Assembly: GCA_016185865.1 (NCBI GenBank)
Contig: JACPMU010000044.1
Coordinates: 1-33,947 of the forward strand
Source: Candidatus Woesearchaeota archaeon
GTDB lineage: Archaea > Nanobdellota > Nanobdellia > Woesearchaeales > GW2011-AR4
Length of the DNA: 33,947 nucleotides
Direction: 5' to 3'
Shown here in pieces: positions 22,467 through 31,927 of this stretch. The notes beneath the pieces are model-generated. The model searched no databases, had not been told where the DNA came from, and was given only the letters and a program-made list of their open reading frames with translations. Within the stretch, counting starts at the first letter, position 1. Each line of letters starts with the position of its first letter. A program made the position numbers and the translations under genes.

Positions 22467-24053
22467 TTATTTTTTCCTGGTGAAAATATACCCATTTTCT
22501 GTTTTGTCCCAAGTTCCCTGAACATCATAAACAAGCCATGAATAGCCAATGTTGCCAACAGGCTCAAAATTCTGCTTTAGCCACTGGTAGCATACCCATT
22601 TTTGGAATTGAAGGCTGTTTGCGGGAACCAAAATTTTTCCTAAAGCTGGCTGGCATCCTGGGTCAACAGCAACAGGCTCGTTCACTTTGCTGATATAGTA
22701 TTTCACCAAATCCAAATCCTGCTCCCAATCCAAATTGGAATCAATGGTGTATTTATACCCATTTTTGGGTCCGCCGATGAATTCATTGAAATAAGCCAGG
22801 TGGTGAGGGATTACCAGCAATGACCCTGCCAAATACCATACCGCCAATAAGGAAATTATGCCTATAAAAATCTTATTTTTTAAAGGGTAAATTGAAAGGA
22901 CATGCCTATAGCCAACTGCTGTTTTGCTGAAAAAAGACAGCATGAACAGGATTATGAGCATATAAATCAGCAAATAACTCTCTGAAATGCTAATTCTTCT
23001 AAAATACAAGAATCCTAAAATGAGAAAAATAAATATAGGAATAGGTGTCTTAATTAGGATGTGGAAAATATAATAAGAGCTTGGTTTTTCCCCTATTTTT
23101 CCAAGGAAAAAAAAGCCCCTGACTTCGTCCTTTGCCTGCCATTGCGCCTGGTCGTGGCCCAAAACATACTGCTTGGGCAATAGTATAGGTACCCAGTTTA
23201 CAAGTTTGTTTTTGTATAAAGCATTAAAAGAGGAGCTCATAAATTCTTCTTTGTCGTATTTGCTTAATGGGGCAAAAGTGCCGTTGAAAAAATACATTAA
23301 ATTTATGACAAGCCATCCAATTAAAAATATTATCAGCAAAGAAAAAACAATGTCAAATGACTTCTTTAGGCTGGGTTTTTTGATTTTAAAGAAAAAATCA
23401 GCTTTAAAGTCCTTAAAAAAATAAACAAGGATGGAATACAATACAAATGTTGGTATAAGAAAAACAGAGAGCAGCTTGGTGATCTGTGCCAAGCCAAAAC
23501 ATAAACCGGCTATTAACAGGCCCTTTTTTGTTGGTTTGTTGACATACTTCCAAAAAGTGTACATTGAAAGAAAGATAAAGAGTGCGCCTCCGATGTCAGC
23601 TGTTACCAGGCTTCCAAAAGCCAGAATGTTGGGCGAAAATGCTGCCAGAAACAGGGCAAAAAGGCCTGCTCTTATCCCGTACAGGTCTCTTGCCCAAAGA
23701 AAAACAAGATAGGCCAATATAGCCATAAAAATTAATGGCACAAGCCTTGAAGCGAGCAAAATTCCTCTTGGAAACGGAGTTATTTTCCCCGTGATATAAT
23801 CCAATTGGGTGCCCCTGTCAAAATTATTGAATTTGCTTTTATCCGTGACAAAAAGCAAAGGCAGCGCTGCCAAAGTAGAAGTCAAAGGCGGATTAATTAT
23901 GCCTATCTCCCACTTGCTTGTTGTAAGGTATTTGTAGCCCGCATTTAAATGAAAATTTATTTCGTCAATTGTTCTTGACTTGACGCTTGCAATGAAAAAG
24001 CCTTGAGTGAACATCAAAAAAAGCAGTATCGCAACAATATATCTTGATTTCAT
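22467..24053 (-). CDS. GT39-like membrane glycosyltransferase (PMT_2/ArnT type)
   Basis: The protein has 528 residues, a GT-C enzyme with about ten hydrophobic segments spread over residues 5-430 and a soluble C-terminal end. The first outside loop has RTIDEINFHLNAGYKY, the acidic Asp-Glu pair of the PMT/ArnT group, then INPPLTSTLAALPLL. KTAVGYRHVLSIYPL and DSNLDWEQDLDLVKYYI in the second half recur in archaeal and bacterial PMT_2 proteins. Such enzymes use polyprenyl-phosphate sugars, here probably made by the GT2 enzymes, to modify proteins or glycans outside the membrane. It is a single gene, divergent from the epimerase-like gene at 24154, with a TATA box at about 24079-24086. The sugar is unknown. 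Confidence 0.82.
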   Translation of the reverse strand: MKSRYIVAILLFLMFTQGFFIASVKSRTIDEINFHLNAGYKYLTTSKWEIGIINPPLTSTLAALPLLFVTDKSKFNNFDRGTQLDYITGKITPFPRGILLASRLVPLIFMAILAYLVFLWARDLYGIRAGLFALFLAAFSPNILAFGSLVTADIGGALFIFLSMYTFWKYVNKPTKKGLLIAGLCFGLAQITKLLSVFLIPTFVLYSILVYFFKDFKADFFFKIKKPSLKKSFDIVFSLLIIFLIGWLVINLMYFFNGTFAPLSKYDKEEFMSSSFNALYKNKLVNWVPILLPKQYVLGHDQAQWQAKDEVRGFFFLGKIGEKPSSYYIFHILIKTPIPIFIFLILGFLYFRRISISESYLLIYMLIILFMLSFFSKTAVGYRHVLSIYPLKNKIFIGIISLLAVWYLAGSLLVIPHHLAYFNEFIGGPKNGYKYTIDSNLDWEQDLDLVKYYISKVNEPVAVDPGCQPALGKILVPANSLQFQKWVCYQWLKQNFEPVGNIGYSWLVYDVQGTWDKTENGYIFTRKK

Positions 24054-24078
24054 TTTTGCTATTGCATATCATTAATGT

Positions 24079-24086
24079 TTTAAATA
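24079..24086 (-). promoter_or_regulatory. TATA box for the GT39-like gene
   Basis: On the minus strand TATTTAAA is centred about 29 nt before ATG 24053. A second TATA box (24117-24127) faces the other way, so the 100-bp gap is a divergent promoter. Confidence 0.45.
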
Positions 24087-24116
24087 CTTTCTATTTCTAT
24101 TCGTCAAATAGAGATA

Positions 24117-24127
24117 GTTTTAAATAC
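24117..24127 (+). promoter_or_regulatory. TATA box for the 2-epimerase-like operon
   Basis: AGTTTTAAATA lies about 32 nt before ATG 24154. It makes ATG 24154 more likely than the in-frame TTG at 24133, which would fall before the transcription start. Confidence 0.4.
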
Positions 24128-24153
24128 ACAAATTGCAAACCTTCGTTCAAAAA

Positions 24154-25623
24154 ATGACCCAGCAAAAACCATTTTCAGTGACAGATGCTTATGGATCTAT
24201 GTTTGGAAGCAAAGTTGAAGAAACAGAAAACTTTTTGCCAAACATACTCCCGCTAAATCTGAATAAGCCCCTTATACAGTCAGTTATGGACAGGGCAAAA
24301 AGGGAAAATAAATGGGTGCTTGCATTTGTCATTGGAACAAAGCCGTGCTTCTATAAGTTTTATGGCTCTATTGTTGCTGCTAATAAGGCTAACATTCCAA
24401 ATTTCATAATAAACTCGAACCAGCATTACGATGATGTCTTGACAAGAGGATTAACAGAGTTCAATCTGCAGAATCAGGTGGCATCCAATCTTGCCATAAG
24501 GGGCGACTTGGCGCAGAAATCTGCGGAGTTATTGATGAAAGTAAGCTGGCTTGCGCGCTATCTGAAAAAAAAATGGCCGACTGTCACAGTTGTGCCTGTT
24601 GTGCTGGGCGACACAATAATGACTGCTATTGTGCCTGTTGCATGGATGTTTTCAAGGATTGAGAAAGCTGTGCAAGTAGAGGCTGGCTTGCGCTCAATGG
24701 CGCCTGAGGTTATGAAGCGCTACAAGGATGTCGATATTGAAACTTTCATTGACCAGCAATTTTACGGCAAATGGCTGCTGCTCAGAAATGAGCCATTCCC
24801 AGAGCAATGGGACACATACACTTCAGCCGCAGGAAGCGAGTATTTGTTTGCGCCAGTTAACCTAAACAAGGAGCACTTGATAAGAGAGGGCTATCCTGAA
24901 AAGAACATATGGGTTGTCGGGGGCGTAGTTGTTGACGCTCTTGAACTGAAGAGAAAAGAGAAGCCTGAAAAAAGTGTTTTTGATATCTATCCGCAGCTTG
25001 AAAAAGGAAGATGGCTGAGAGTAGATATACACAGGAGAGAAAATTTAACGCCAAGAAGGTTTAAGGCTATCATAGGCATCATTAGTGACTTGGTAAAAAA
25101 GGGATATAATGTCAATTTCATAGAGATGAGTGCTACAAGAAACGCCCTTGATTATTATAAAATGAGAAGCATAATAAGCAAACTGGGAAAATACAAAAAT
25201 TTCCTGCACACAAATGTTTGGCCGGAGTATGCGCATGTTGTTGAATTTTTTGATTCAAAAAATTGCTTAGCAGCCTTGACAGACTCTGGTGGCGTGCAGG
25301 AAGAGCTGAATTTAATCGGAAAAGCCTGCTTGACATGCAGGCTAAGCACCGACAGGCCAGAGACTGTATTCAATGCAAAAAGTAATATATTGGTGCCTCC
25401 GATAAGCAGCGAGTACATGATGAAGATAATAACCCACATAACCAAAAAAGAATCCATCCTCAAGGGTATGGAAAACGCCAAGGAATTATACGGCAGGAAT
25501 GCCGGCCATAGGATAATTTCCATTATTTCTAAGCTAATTGGCAAGGACGAGCGCCCGTTCAAATGGGCTCATGAAGCCCTTGGCTTATGGAGAGAAAAAT
25601 CTAAAGGCATTGAATATTTATGA
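24154..25623 (+). CDS. UDP-N-acetylglucosamine 2-epimerase-like protein (WecB family)
   Basis: The protein has 489 residues, longer than the usual ~370, with extra sequence at both ends. WecB-family motifs appear in order: VIGTKPCFYK (normally GTRPE..K), NSNQHYDD (TGQH), VVLGDTIMTA (VQGDT), VQVEAGLRS (HVEAGLR), DIHRRENL (HRREN), LTDSGGVQEE and STDRPETV (TERPE). All major catalytic positions can be found, although the first motif has drifted. The family converts UDP-GlcNAc to UDP-ManNAc or hydrolyses it to ManNAc. It heads a four-gene run: YfhO-like, GT-C and a small membrane protein. The drift and added length leave room for another UDP-sugar substrate. Confidence 0.85.
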   Translation: MTQQKPFSVTDAYGSMFGSKVEETENFLPNILPLNLNKPLIQSVMDRAKRENKWVLAFVIGTKPCFYKFYGSIVAANKANIPNFIINSNQHYDDVLTRGLTEFNLQNQVASNLAIRGDLAQKSAELLMKVSWLARYLKKKWPTVTVVPVVLGDTIMTAIVPVAWMFSRIEKAVQVEAGLRSMAPEVMKRYKDVDIETFIDQQFYGKWLLLRNEPFPEQWDTYTSAAGSEYLFAPVNLNKEHLIREGYPEKNIWVVGGVVVDALELKRKEKPEKSVFDIYPQLEKGRWLRVDIHRRENLTPRRFKAIIGIISDLVKKGYNVNFIEMSATRNALDYYKMRSIISKLGKYKNFLHTNVWPEYAHVVEFFDSKNCLAALTDSGGVQEELNLIGKACLTCRLSTDRPETVFNAKSNILVPPISSEYMMKIITHITKKESILKGMENAKELYGRNAGHRIISIISKLIGKDERPFKWAHEALGLWREKSKGIEYL

Positions 25624-25624
25624 A

Positions 25625-27871
25625 ATGGAAAAATTTAATACTCATATTGTCTTTATCGCCTCTATTTTTATATTGAGCTTGTTTTTCCTAAACAGCATTC
25701 TGCATGAAGGTGCTATACTGGACAATATCCACTACATTAATGACTTGACATTTCTTTCATATAATACAAAGGAATCGCTTAAAAATAATGAACTGCCTTT
25801 ATGGACTCCTTATTTTTATGCCGGGCACTCTATGCTGGCTATTCCAGAAAGTTATATGTTTGACTTGAATTTTTTATTCATTTATTTGTTCAGGAATATA
25901 TACCTGGCAATGAACCTTGCGCTTATCCTCTATTTTTTCTTGGCTGGCATAGGCATTTATATTTTGGTGTATAATCTTGCTGCCAATAAAAAAGCTGCTT
26001 TTATTTCTGCCATTATCTATATGTTCAACGGGTTTATGCATTCGTTTATCATACATGGGCACATAAACGTACTTGAAGGTTATGCTCTGCTTCCTTTTGT
26101 ATTCCTGTTTGTTTATAAGGCATTAAAAAGCAAGATGTGGATCTTTTATAGTATTCTGGCTGGAATTTGCTTCGCCCTTCAAATTCTGTCAGGCAGCATG
26201 ATATTCTTTTTTTACACTGCATTGCTGGTATTTTTTTATATGGCTTTCAGCTTAATCGGCAAAAGCTTCGCTAGCAGGCTTATAAAGGCAGGCTTTATAG
26301 GAATTGTTATAGTTGTTGTTGCATTGGGTGTTGCTGCCATAAAACTCCTGCCTGTCCTTGAATTTACAAAGCTGTCAAACAGGGCTGTTAATGTTTCCTT
26401 TGAAGAATTCTTAGGGCATCCTGTAAATCTTAAAGAGATAGCCAGAATCCTTGTCACAGATATCGGTTACGCTGACACTTCAGCTGCGGTGGGCATAATT
26501 GGAATGATTTTGCTAATTTGCTCGTTCCTGAACTATAAGAAAAAGATTATAGCTTTTTCCCTGATTCTTGTCGTTTTTTCCCTGTTATTCGCATCAGGCA
26601 CTTTTGTTGCGGATATAATGTATAAGATTCCAGGCTTTGACAAGCAAAGGCATATTGAAAGGGCACTGATGTTGTTTGCTTTTGCAGCTTCTATTTTGAT
26701 TGCCTATGGCTTTATTATCCTGTCTGAAAAACTAAGGAAATACACCGCTTATTTAAAATACGAGAATTTATTTTTTGCAGGAATAGTTTTTCTTATATTG
26801 CTGGAGCTGCTTTTTTTGCAGGATATTCCAAAGGGCATAAAGGTTACAGAGCCTGACGAGATAAAACTTCTTGATTACATAAGCAAGGATAATTCAATGC
26901 TAAGAACCATAAATCTTGCGCAAAAAGACATAATAGGATCTGCTGGATACAATTACTATGCACAAAAGGGAATTTCTGAGGTCAAAGGGGGAGGCGGCAT
27001 ATGGGTCAATGACTACGTAGCTTTTGTTGGCATCGCACAGCAGTCATTAAATTCAAAGATGTTGAGCGTGCTGAATGTCAAATACATTGTTTCTGACAAG
27101 ATGCTGGAAGCAGATAACCTATCACTTGTTGGAAAATTCAACGAGTGCAGAGAGTGTCCTGTGGGAAATGCTTTTGGCCCTTACCTTTTCAAAAATGAGC
27201 GCTTCTTGCCGCGATACCATGTTGTTCCAAATGCCATACTGGTTGTGGGGAGCAATTTACAGGTAAAGCAGCTTATCTACAATCTTATGTTTCTTAACTG
27301 GGAGCCAAAAAATGCTGTTATGATAGAGGGAACAAACATAAATGACTACAGCGTGGATTTTCTTGAAAAATTTAAAATTATATTCTTATTAAGGGATTCT
27401 GTAGATCAGAATGGCATTGGCAAATTGCGAGAGTATGTGAATAAAGGAGGCACAATTGTCCCTGATATTTTAAATGGAAAAAACAGTATTTCTGATGAGG
27501 AAATAACAGCAATGTTCAGTAAAATCGCTGGCAGCTATAAAGAGATAAATATCAGTGAGTATTCAAACAATAAAGTAGCTCTTAATTTAGACGGAGAAAC
27601 GGGATGGCTTGTTTTAGCCGAGAGGTTTGCATATTTTCCAGGATGGAGCGCGAAGATCAACGGGAGGGATGTTAAGGTATTAAATTCGGATAATGTGATA
27701 AGTTCTCTGTATTTAGACGGCGAAAAAGGAACTTTGACATTTGAATATAAGCCTGATTCCTACAGAAGAGGAAAATTGGCATCTTCTTTAGCTGTTGTTG
27801 CGATAGCTATCTATTTAGGCCGCTTGATTTATAAGAAGAAAATTAAGTCTGGTGATCAGCTTGAAGATTGA
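25625..27871 (+). CDS. YfhO-like large membrane protein (GT-C type glycosyltransferase)
   Basis: The protein has 748 residues from ATG 25625, 1 nt after the previous stop (the frame extends upstream within that gene but has no support). A dozen hydrophobic helices span about residues 10-415. The N-terminal pattern NELPLWTPYFYAGHSMLAIPESYMF, given here for position near residues 56-80, and MNGFMHS-type FNGFMHSFIIHGHIN are typical of YfhO/PF09586. The C-terminal ~330 residues form an outside domain ending in a beta-sandwich with YFPGWSAKINGRDVKV, also a YfhO mark, and a last helix. Bacterial YfhO is tied to glycosylation of lipoteichoic acid, using lipid-phosphate sugars. Here it would act on a surface glycan; the acceptor is unknown. 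Confidence 0.78.
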   Translation: MEKFNTHIVFIASIFILSLFFLNSILHEGAILDNIHYINDLTFLSYNTKESLKNNELPLWTPYFYAGHSMLAIPESYMFDLNFLFIYLFRNIYLAMNLALILYFFLAGIGIYILVYNLAANKKAAFISAIIYMFNGFMHSFIIHGHINVLEGYALLPFVFLFVYKALKSKMWIFYSILAGICFALQILSGSMIFFFYTALLVFFYMAFSLIGKSFASRLIKAGFIGIVIVVVALGVAAIKLLPVLEFTKLSNRAVNVSFEEFLGHPVNLKEIARILVTDIGYADTSAAVGIIGMILLICSFLNYKKKIIAFSLILVVFSLLFASGTFVADIMYKIPGFDKQRHIERALMLFAFAASILIAYGFIILSEKLRKYTAYLKYENLFFAGIVFLILLELLFLQDIPKGIKVTEPDEIKLLDYISKDNSMLRTINLAQKDIIGSAGYNYYAQKGISEVKGGGGIWVNDYVAFVGIAQQSLNSKMLSVLNVKYIVSDKMLEADNLSLVGKFNECRECPVGNAFGPYLFKNERFLPRYHVVPNAILVVGSNLQVKQLIYNLMFLNWEPKNAVMIEGTNINDYSVDFLEKFKIIFLLRDSVDQNGIGKLREYVNKGGTIVPDILNGKNSISDEEITAMFSKIAGSYKEINISEYSNNKVALNLDGETGWLVLAERFAYFPGWSAKINGRDVKVLNSDNVISSLYLDGEKGTLTFEYKPDSYRRGKLASSLAVVAIAIYLGRLIYKKKIKSGDQLED

Positions 27872-29498
27872 TTTGGAAAAAATTTTTCTGGCAATCTTTT
27901 TGTGTACTTTGTTGTTTATAGGACCCGGCATATTGTTCGATCATAAAATTAAGCATCAATTTCCATATGCCTATCTTGCGTCGGATGCCTTCCAGCACCA
28001 GGTAAGGGCAGAAGCTATTAAAGACGCAGGCAATTTCAGGTATGAGGCATTTTATATCTCAAAGGGCTATGACGATGCTATTGGCAGATACCCTCCTGTT
28101 TTGTACCATATTGCAGTAATTTACTCCTATTTGGGGAATTTTGAAGTTTATGATTCCATATACTTCATCACCTTCCTATTCAGTTGCTTTGGGATATTGG
28201 TTTTTTATTTAGTGATAAGAGCCTTCAACAAAAATATTGCAATATTGTCATTGCCTTTGTCATTGCTCATATTTTCAAAAACCCCTATGATTGGATTTGT
28301 CTGGGGTCATTGGCCTTTTTTGCTTGGTCAGTTCTTTTTAGTCGCATTATTCTGGGGATTTGCCAAAATTAGTTTGGAAAAATCCTTTCTTTTTATTGGG
28401 ATTTTTCTGGGCGCAGTTATCCTGTCCCATACTGCAAATTTAGTTTTTGCCTTATTTTTTGCATTTTTATTTTTGGTTATGCAGTTATTGAATAAAAATT
28501 TAAGTTGGGTACTGATAAGAAAAATAATATACATTTGCATTATAGCTTTTGTTCTAACAGTGTATTATTTGATAATTTTTAAAAATACATGGGTCATTAC
28601 ACAGCCTTATCAATTTGCACTGATGCCAGTTTGGAGCGATCCTGGGTTATATATACTGGATTTTAAGATTATTGCAGCCTTTATCTTTATAGGCGCAATT
28701 TTTTCCATGCTGTCGTTTAAAGCGGGTGCTAATACGGCAACTCTGGCGTCATTTTCGATGTTGTTGCTTGGGTTTGGCAATTATATTGGATTTGGCTGGA
28801 GAGCCTTTCAAATAAGGTTTCTATGGCCCATTTACCTTTCATTTTTCTTTGGTTTTGCGGCTTACAAAATATTAAGATTTTTTATTAAGAATTGGGGTAC
28901 AATTCACTCTGTGATTTTTGGTTTATTTTTCATTTTTCTGTTTGTCGGCGTCGTCAAAATGCCTTTTATCCTGCAGTATGAGAAGTTTTCAAATTCAGGC
29001 TTAATGGACGATTACCACTGGTCTGCCTTAAAATGGCTGAGCGGGAATGCAGAGCATGATTCAAAAATTTATTTTTTATATGGTGATATTTACAGCCAGG
29101 ATGCTTTGCTCAGAAACTCAAAAAGACTGCATTATCAGGTTGATCCTGATGATTTTGCAAAGGCGCTTCAGAACAAAAAACTCAAGAGGTATTACGTAAG
29201 CGAGCAGCCCGGCGATGGCGGCGGCGGGATTGCTGTAAGAAAGGGCTTGTTTAGGTTTGAATATCCCATTCAATCAAGGCCACCAGAAGATTTTTTTGGG
29301 CATCAGGATATTTGTAATTTTGACTATGTTGTTTTGGACAAAGTGTCGAGACAGCCTGTCCTAGCGCAGTATAATTTGATTATAGCGGCAGAATTATTGA
29401 AAAAAGAGTATATTAAACAGGTTTTTGAGAATGATGCAGTAATGATATTAAAAAATAAGAACATTGGAGATGATTGCATTGAAGAAAGAAGTTTTTAG
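27861..29498 (+). CDS. GT-C fold membrane protein with a DAxxH motif (copy A)
   Basis: The protein has about 545 residues, with hydrophobic helices over about residues 6-365 and a soluble C-terminal part. The first outside loop has SDAFQHQVRA, and FVWGHWPFLLGQF and ILSHTANLVFALF follow. Copy B on the opposite strand (31792-30176) has matching YDAMSHF, LWGQWPERFGYSF and LIHPLSFFHAVFG, so these are paralogs of one uncharacterised GT-C family. The start is TTG 27861, 4 nt after GGTGATC; GTG 27852 is also possible. The gene overlaps the end of the YfhO-like gene. The conserved Asp-Ala-x-x-His is my candidate for the catalytic acid. A polyprenyl-phosphate-sugar-using glycosyltransferase is inferred. 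Confidence 0.72.
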   Translation: MKIDLEKIFLAIFLCTLLFIGPGILFDHKIKHQFPYAYLASDAFQHQVRAEAIKDAGNFRYEAFYISKGYDDAIGRYPPVLYHIAVIYSYLGNFEVYDSIYFITFLFSCFGILVFYLVIRAFNKNIAILSLPLSLLIFSKTPMIGFVWGHWPFLLGQFFLVALFWGFAKISLEKSFLFIGIFLGAVILSHTANLVFALFFAFLFLVMQLLNKNLSWVLIRKIIYICIIAFVLTVYYLIIFKNTWVITQPYQFALMPVWSDPGLYILDFKIIAAFIFIGAIFSMLSFKAGANTATLASFSMLLLGFGNYIGFGWRAFQIRFLWPIYLSFFFGFAAYKILRFFIKNWGTIHSVIFGLFFIFLFVGVVKMPFILQYEKFSNSGLMDDYHWSALKWLSGNAEHDSKIYFLYGDIYSQDALLRNSKRLHYQVDPDDFAKALQNKKLKRYYVSEQPGDGGGGIAVRKGLFRFEYPIQSRPPEDFFGHQDICNFDYVVLDKVSRQPVLAQYNLIIAAELLKKEYIKQVFENDAVMILKNKNIGDDCIEERSF

Positions 29499-29841
29499 CT
29501 TGCTAAGAAGAGAGTTTCAGCGTATAGGGTTGTTATTTTTATTAGTTTTGGCTATTTTTAAAATTGCGTTTTTCAAGGAAAATTCACTTGTTTTGCTTAG
29601 AAGTGTTTTATCGATATTTTGGATATTTGTCCTGCCCGGATACTTTATAATGTTCTATTGGAAGGAAAAACTTGAGTTTATGGAAAGATTTGTAATAGGA
29701 ATTGCCTTGTCAGCCGGCATAACCGGGATATTCAGCTATTATCTTGGATTGATAGGCTTGAACATCAAGTACCATGCAGTTTTGTTGCCCTCTGTAATCA
29801 TTATAGCAGGATTTATCATATTAATCAAAAAGGCAGATTAA
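29479..29841 (+). CDS. Small membrane protein paired with GT-C copy A
   Basis: The protein has about 120 residues, with four hydrophobic segments near 13-30, 37-58, 66-85 and 94-113. VLPGYFIMFYWKEKLEFMERFVIGIALSAGITGIFSYYLG resembles the N-terminal half of DUF1616-type membrane proteins (LPGY then E+...SL..S); it is cited only as spanning about residues 49-88. The start is ambiguous: TTG 29479 follows a GGAGATGAT ribosome-binding site by 4 nt, the same arrangement as the GT-C gene before it, while ATG 29470 lies inside that site. It overlaps GT-C copy A and ends tail to tail with a similar small gene. A partner role for the GT-C protein is inferred. Confidence 0.62.
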   Translation: MKKEVFSLLRREFQRIGLLFLLVLAIFKIAFFKENSLVLLRSVLSIFWIFVLPGYFIMFYWKEKLEFMERFVIGIALSAGITGIFSYYLGLIGLNIKYHAVLLPSVIIIAGFIILIKKAD

Positions 29842-30179
29842 TTAATTTTTAATTTGTACTTTTTTAATGCGAATGCCATAAGCATAAGAGCCAAAAATGT
29901 GAGTATAATTGCTATCCTGAAAGATATCAAAAGCCCAAGAATGTAGACTAAAGAAGGAAATATTGTAAGTCCCAGCAAAATAGCAAAAATAAGTTTTTCA
30001 CTTTCGGAAATTTCAAATTTGCTAAGCATGATATAAAATGGAAGCGATATAAAAATAAGCCCAAAAATGATACGAAGCCCAGTTATGCCAAACAGCACAA
30101 ACGAGAAAACTATTATTGTTGAGAATACCAGTGACAAAAATACAACAAACATTTTGAACTCATCGCTCTTTGCTTTCAA
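29838..30179 (-). CDS. Small membrane protein paired with GT-C copy B
   Basis: The protein has 113 residues and four hydrophobic segments (about 9-30, 34-50, 60-82 and 86-106). SLPFYIMLSKFEISESEKLIF, near residues 45-65, aligns with the LPGYFIMFYW....EFMERFVI region of the small protein at 29479, and both end in a basic KK tail. The two are therefore likely paralogs, each directly downstream of a GT-C gene. It overlaps the end of copy B by 4 nt, so translation is coupled if copy B is translated to its end. It also overlaps the opposing small gene's stop. No catalytic motif is visible and the function is unknown. Confidence 0.62.
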   Translation of the reverse strand: MKAKSDEFKMFVVFLSLVFSTIIVFSFVLFGITGLRIIFGLIFISLPFYIMLSKFEISESEKLIFAILLGLTIFPSLVYILGLLISFRIAIILTFLALMLMAFALKKYKLKIN

Positions 30180-30994
30180 GGTTTATACACCCTTATGTTA
30201 TCTTTGCCATAAGCCAATGAATGGTTGGCTAAAGCATTTTTTTCAAACAGCTGCATTTTATTAAAAGTTTCTTTGTCATTTAAGGGGCCCAGCATTGTGT
30301 AGTCCAGCATGATATACCAGTCCCTTGATTTCAAGATTTTGTCCTTGTCTTCACGCAGAAAGTAAAATCTGGTTACATGCTGCGACACTGCAGCAAACCA
30401 TCTGATCTTTTTTGACGTTACAGACAGCACATTGTCAGGAGTGTAAGGTATACCTAAAACTGTAATGTTAGCAGAGGCAGGAACATTTTCAAGAATCCAC
30501 TGCGCTGCTTGATATTCCTGCTCATTTAATGTGCCAAAAAAATCATTATAGGTATTTTTATTCAGTATTTTTGAAGCACTTGCCATATTTACTGATAATG
30601 CAAAATAAACAAAAATGGTAGCGACTCCATATTTCAAAAATTTATTATAGTTTGATGAAAGCTTTAGAAAAGAGCCTAGATAGACAGCTCCTATCGCCGT
30701 TAAGGGCGCAAATATGTGGGCGGTAGCTGACAATGATCTGTGCAAAAATGAAGCTTTTCCTATGAAGTCCCTATGAAGAACAAGGTACAAGCCTATAAGC
30801 CATGCCATTAAAAGCAAGTCCTTTTCTTCCCTTCGCAGCGCTATAAATAATGTGCCGAGCAGCAAAAATGGCAATGTCCACAAGCCATGCATCTCCTTGA
30901 AAGAGAAGTAGCTTGGAGGCACGCTCCCGGCAAAATCTTTTGGGTCCATGGACCACTTAAGCAGCCTGGATAGGTCTATATTTTTTCGGGCCTG
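30176..30994 (-). pseudogene. C-terminal half of GT-C copy B, downstream of an in-frame TAG
   Basis: The open frame continues without shift after the TAG at 30995-30997: 15 codons (QARKNIDLSRLLKWS) precede the ATG at 30949, and 257 codons follow it. The half contains three or four hydrophobic helices and a soluble end with AAQWILENVPASANITVLG. That end aligns with LKWLSGNAEHDSKIYFLYG of copy A. Joined across the TAG the protein would have about 538 residues, against about 545 for copy A. Internal initiation at ATG 30949 is possible but would give half of a GT-C fold. The stop is therefore a nonsense change, a base error or a read-through site. Confidence 0.75.
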
Positions 30995-31792
30995 CTAATT
31001 GTCCTCAGTTTTTTTAATGCCAATCTCTGGAAAAATATTCAGCGTTTGATACGGAAATGCCATGAACATGGCTAAGAAGATTATTGCTGCTGTTAAAGTG
31101 TGCTTCCAATTAAAAACAAATTTTTTTTGTTTTAAAGACAAAAGAATGTAAAGTACTATCAGCCCGAAAACAGCATGGAAAAAAGAAAGCGGATGTATAA
31201 GAAAGGAGATACCCGAAAGCATGGCAGTCAGATAAAGATATAGCGGTTTATTATCATTATTTGAAAATTCTATAAAATACTTATAAAAACAATATAAAAT
31301 CAGAGGCACAAATGAGTATCCAAATCTCTCAGGCCATTGCCCCCAAAGGTACGGCATAAAATCCCTTGGTGAAAATATTATCAACAATGAAGAAAGAATG
31401 GCTGGCAAAAACCCGAATAATGAGTTTACAACAAAATACAGGGTTATTATAACAAATGTTGCCATTATTGTATTTAAAAGGAATATCGGCAAAAATCTGT
31501 CTCCCCCTAATATCTGCATAACTCCCAAAGAAGCGTGGAATGGAGGGGCATACCACAAAGTATGGGGTTTGAACTTATTATCGTAACCATACCTTAAGTC
31601 TATGTAAGGCGGCAAATATACGATTGATTTGTCATTAAACGCCATGTAGTCTCCAACTTCAAAATGCGACATCGCATCGTATTCTCCATAAGGTATTTTT
31701 CTTTCATGATAAGGCTGCGACCAGAAATAAATTGCAAATAGGTACACCAAAACGAAGATAAATGTTTGGATATAGTTTTTGCTTAATTTCAT
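30995..31792 (-). pseudogene. N-terminal half of GT-C copy B (interrupted by TAG)
   Basis: The frame codes for 265 residues. An N-terminal membrane helix is followed by an outside loop with PYGEYDAMSHFEVGDYM, whose DAxxH matches copy A. LWGQWPERFGYSFVPLI and FLIHPLSFFHAVFG then align with copy A. The frame ends ...GIKKTEDN at a TAG in the middle of the fold. A TATA box (about 31813-31822) lies 26 nt before ATG 31792, so the promoter looks intact and the transcript leaderless. Other genes here (GT9, hldC, RHH copy 1) end in TAG, so TAG is an ordinary stop in this genome. Read as one damaged or read-through gene with the next feature. Confidence 0.8.
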
Positions 31793-31812
31793 ATTGATAT
31801 GTCAAATAAACT

Positions 31813-31822
31813 GATTTATAAA
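31813..31822 (-). promoter_or_regulatory. TATA box for GT-C copy B
   Basis: On the minus strand TTTATAAATC is centred 26 nt before ATG 31792, so the promoter of the interrupted gene is still intact. Confidence 0.5.
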
Positions 31823-31897
31823 CATTTGTTATGGGCAGATAATCTAAACAGATATCAGACTGCATATTTTATCTATATCTAACTTATCTACCGCAAC

Positions 31898-31908
31898 CTT
31901 TTTAAATC
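31898..31908 (+). promoter_or_regulatory. TATA box for 5S rRNA
   Basis: CTTTTTAAATC is centred about 26 nt before the 5' end of the 5S rRNA (about 31929), so 5S has its own promoter. Confidence 0.55.
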
Positions 31909-31927
31909 ATTTAATCCTACTTATTGC

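Noticed and set aside
30995..30997. TAG as pyrrolysine or as a generally recoded sense codon
   Set aside because: TAG ends GT9, hldC and RHH copy 1 at sensible places, and no pyl gene is visible in the window. Local read-through remains open.
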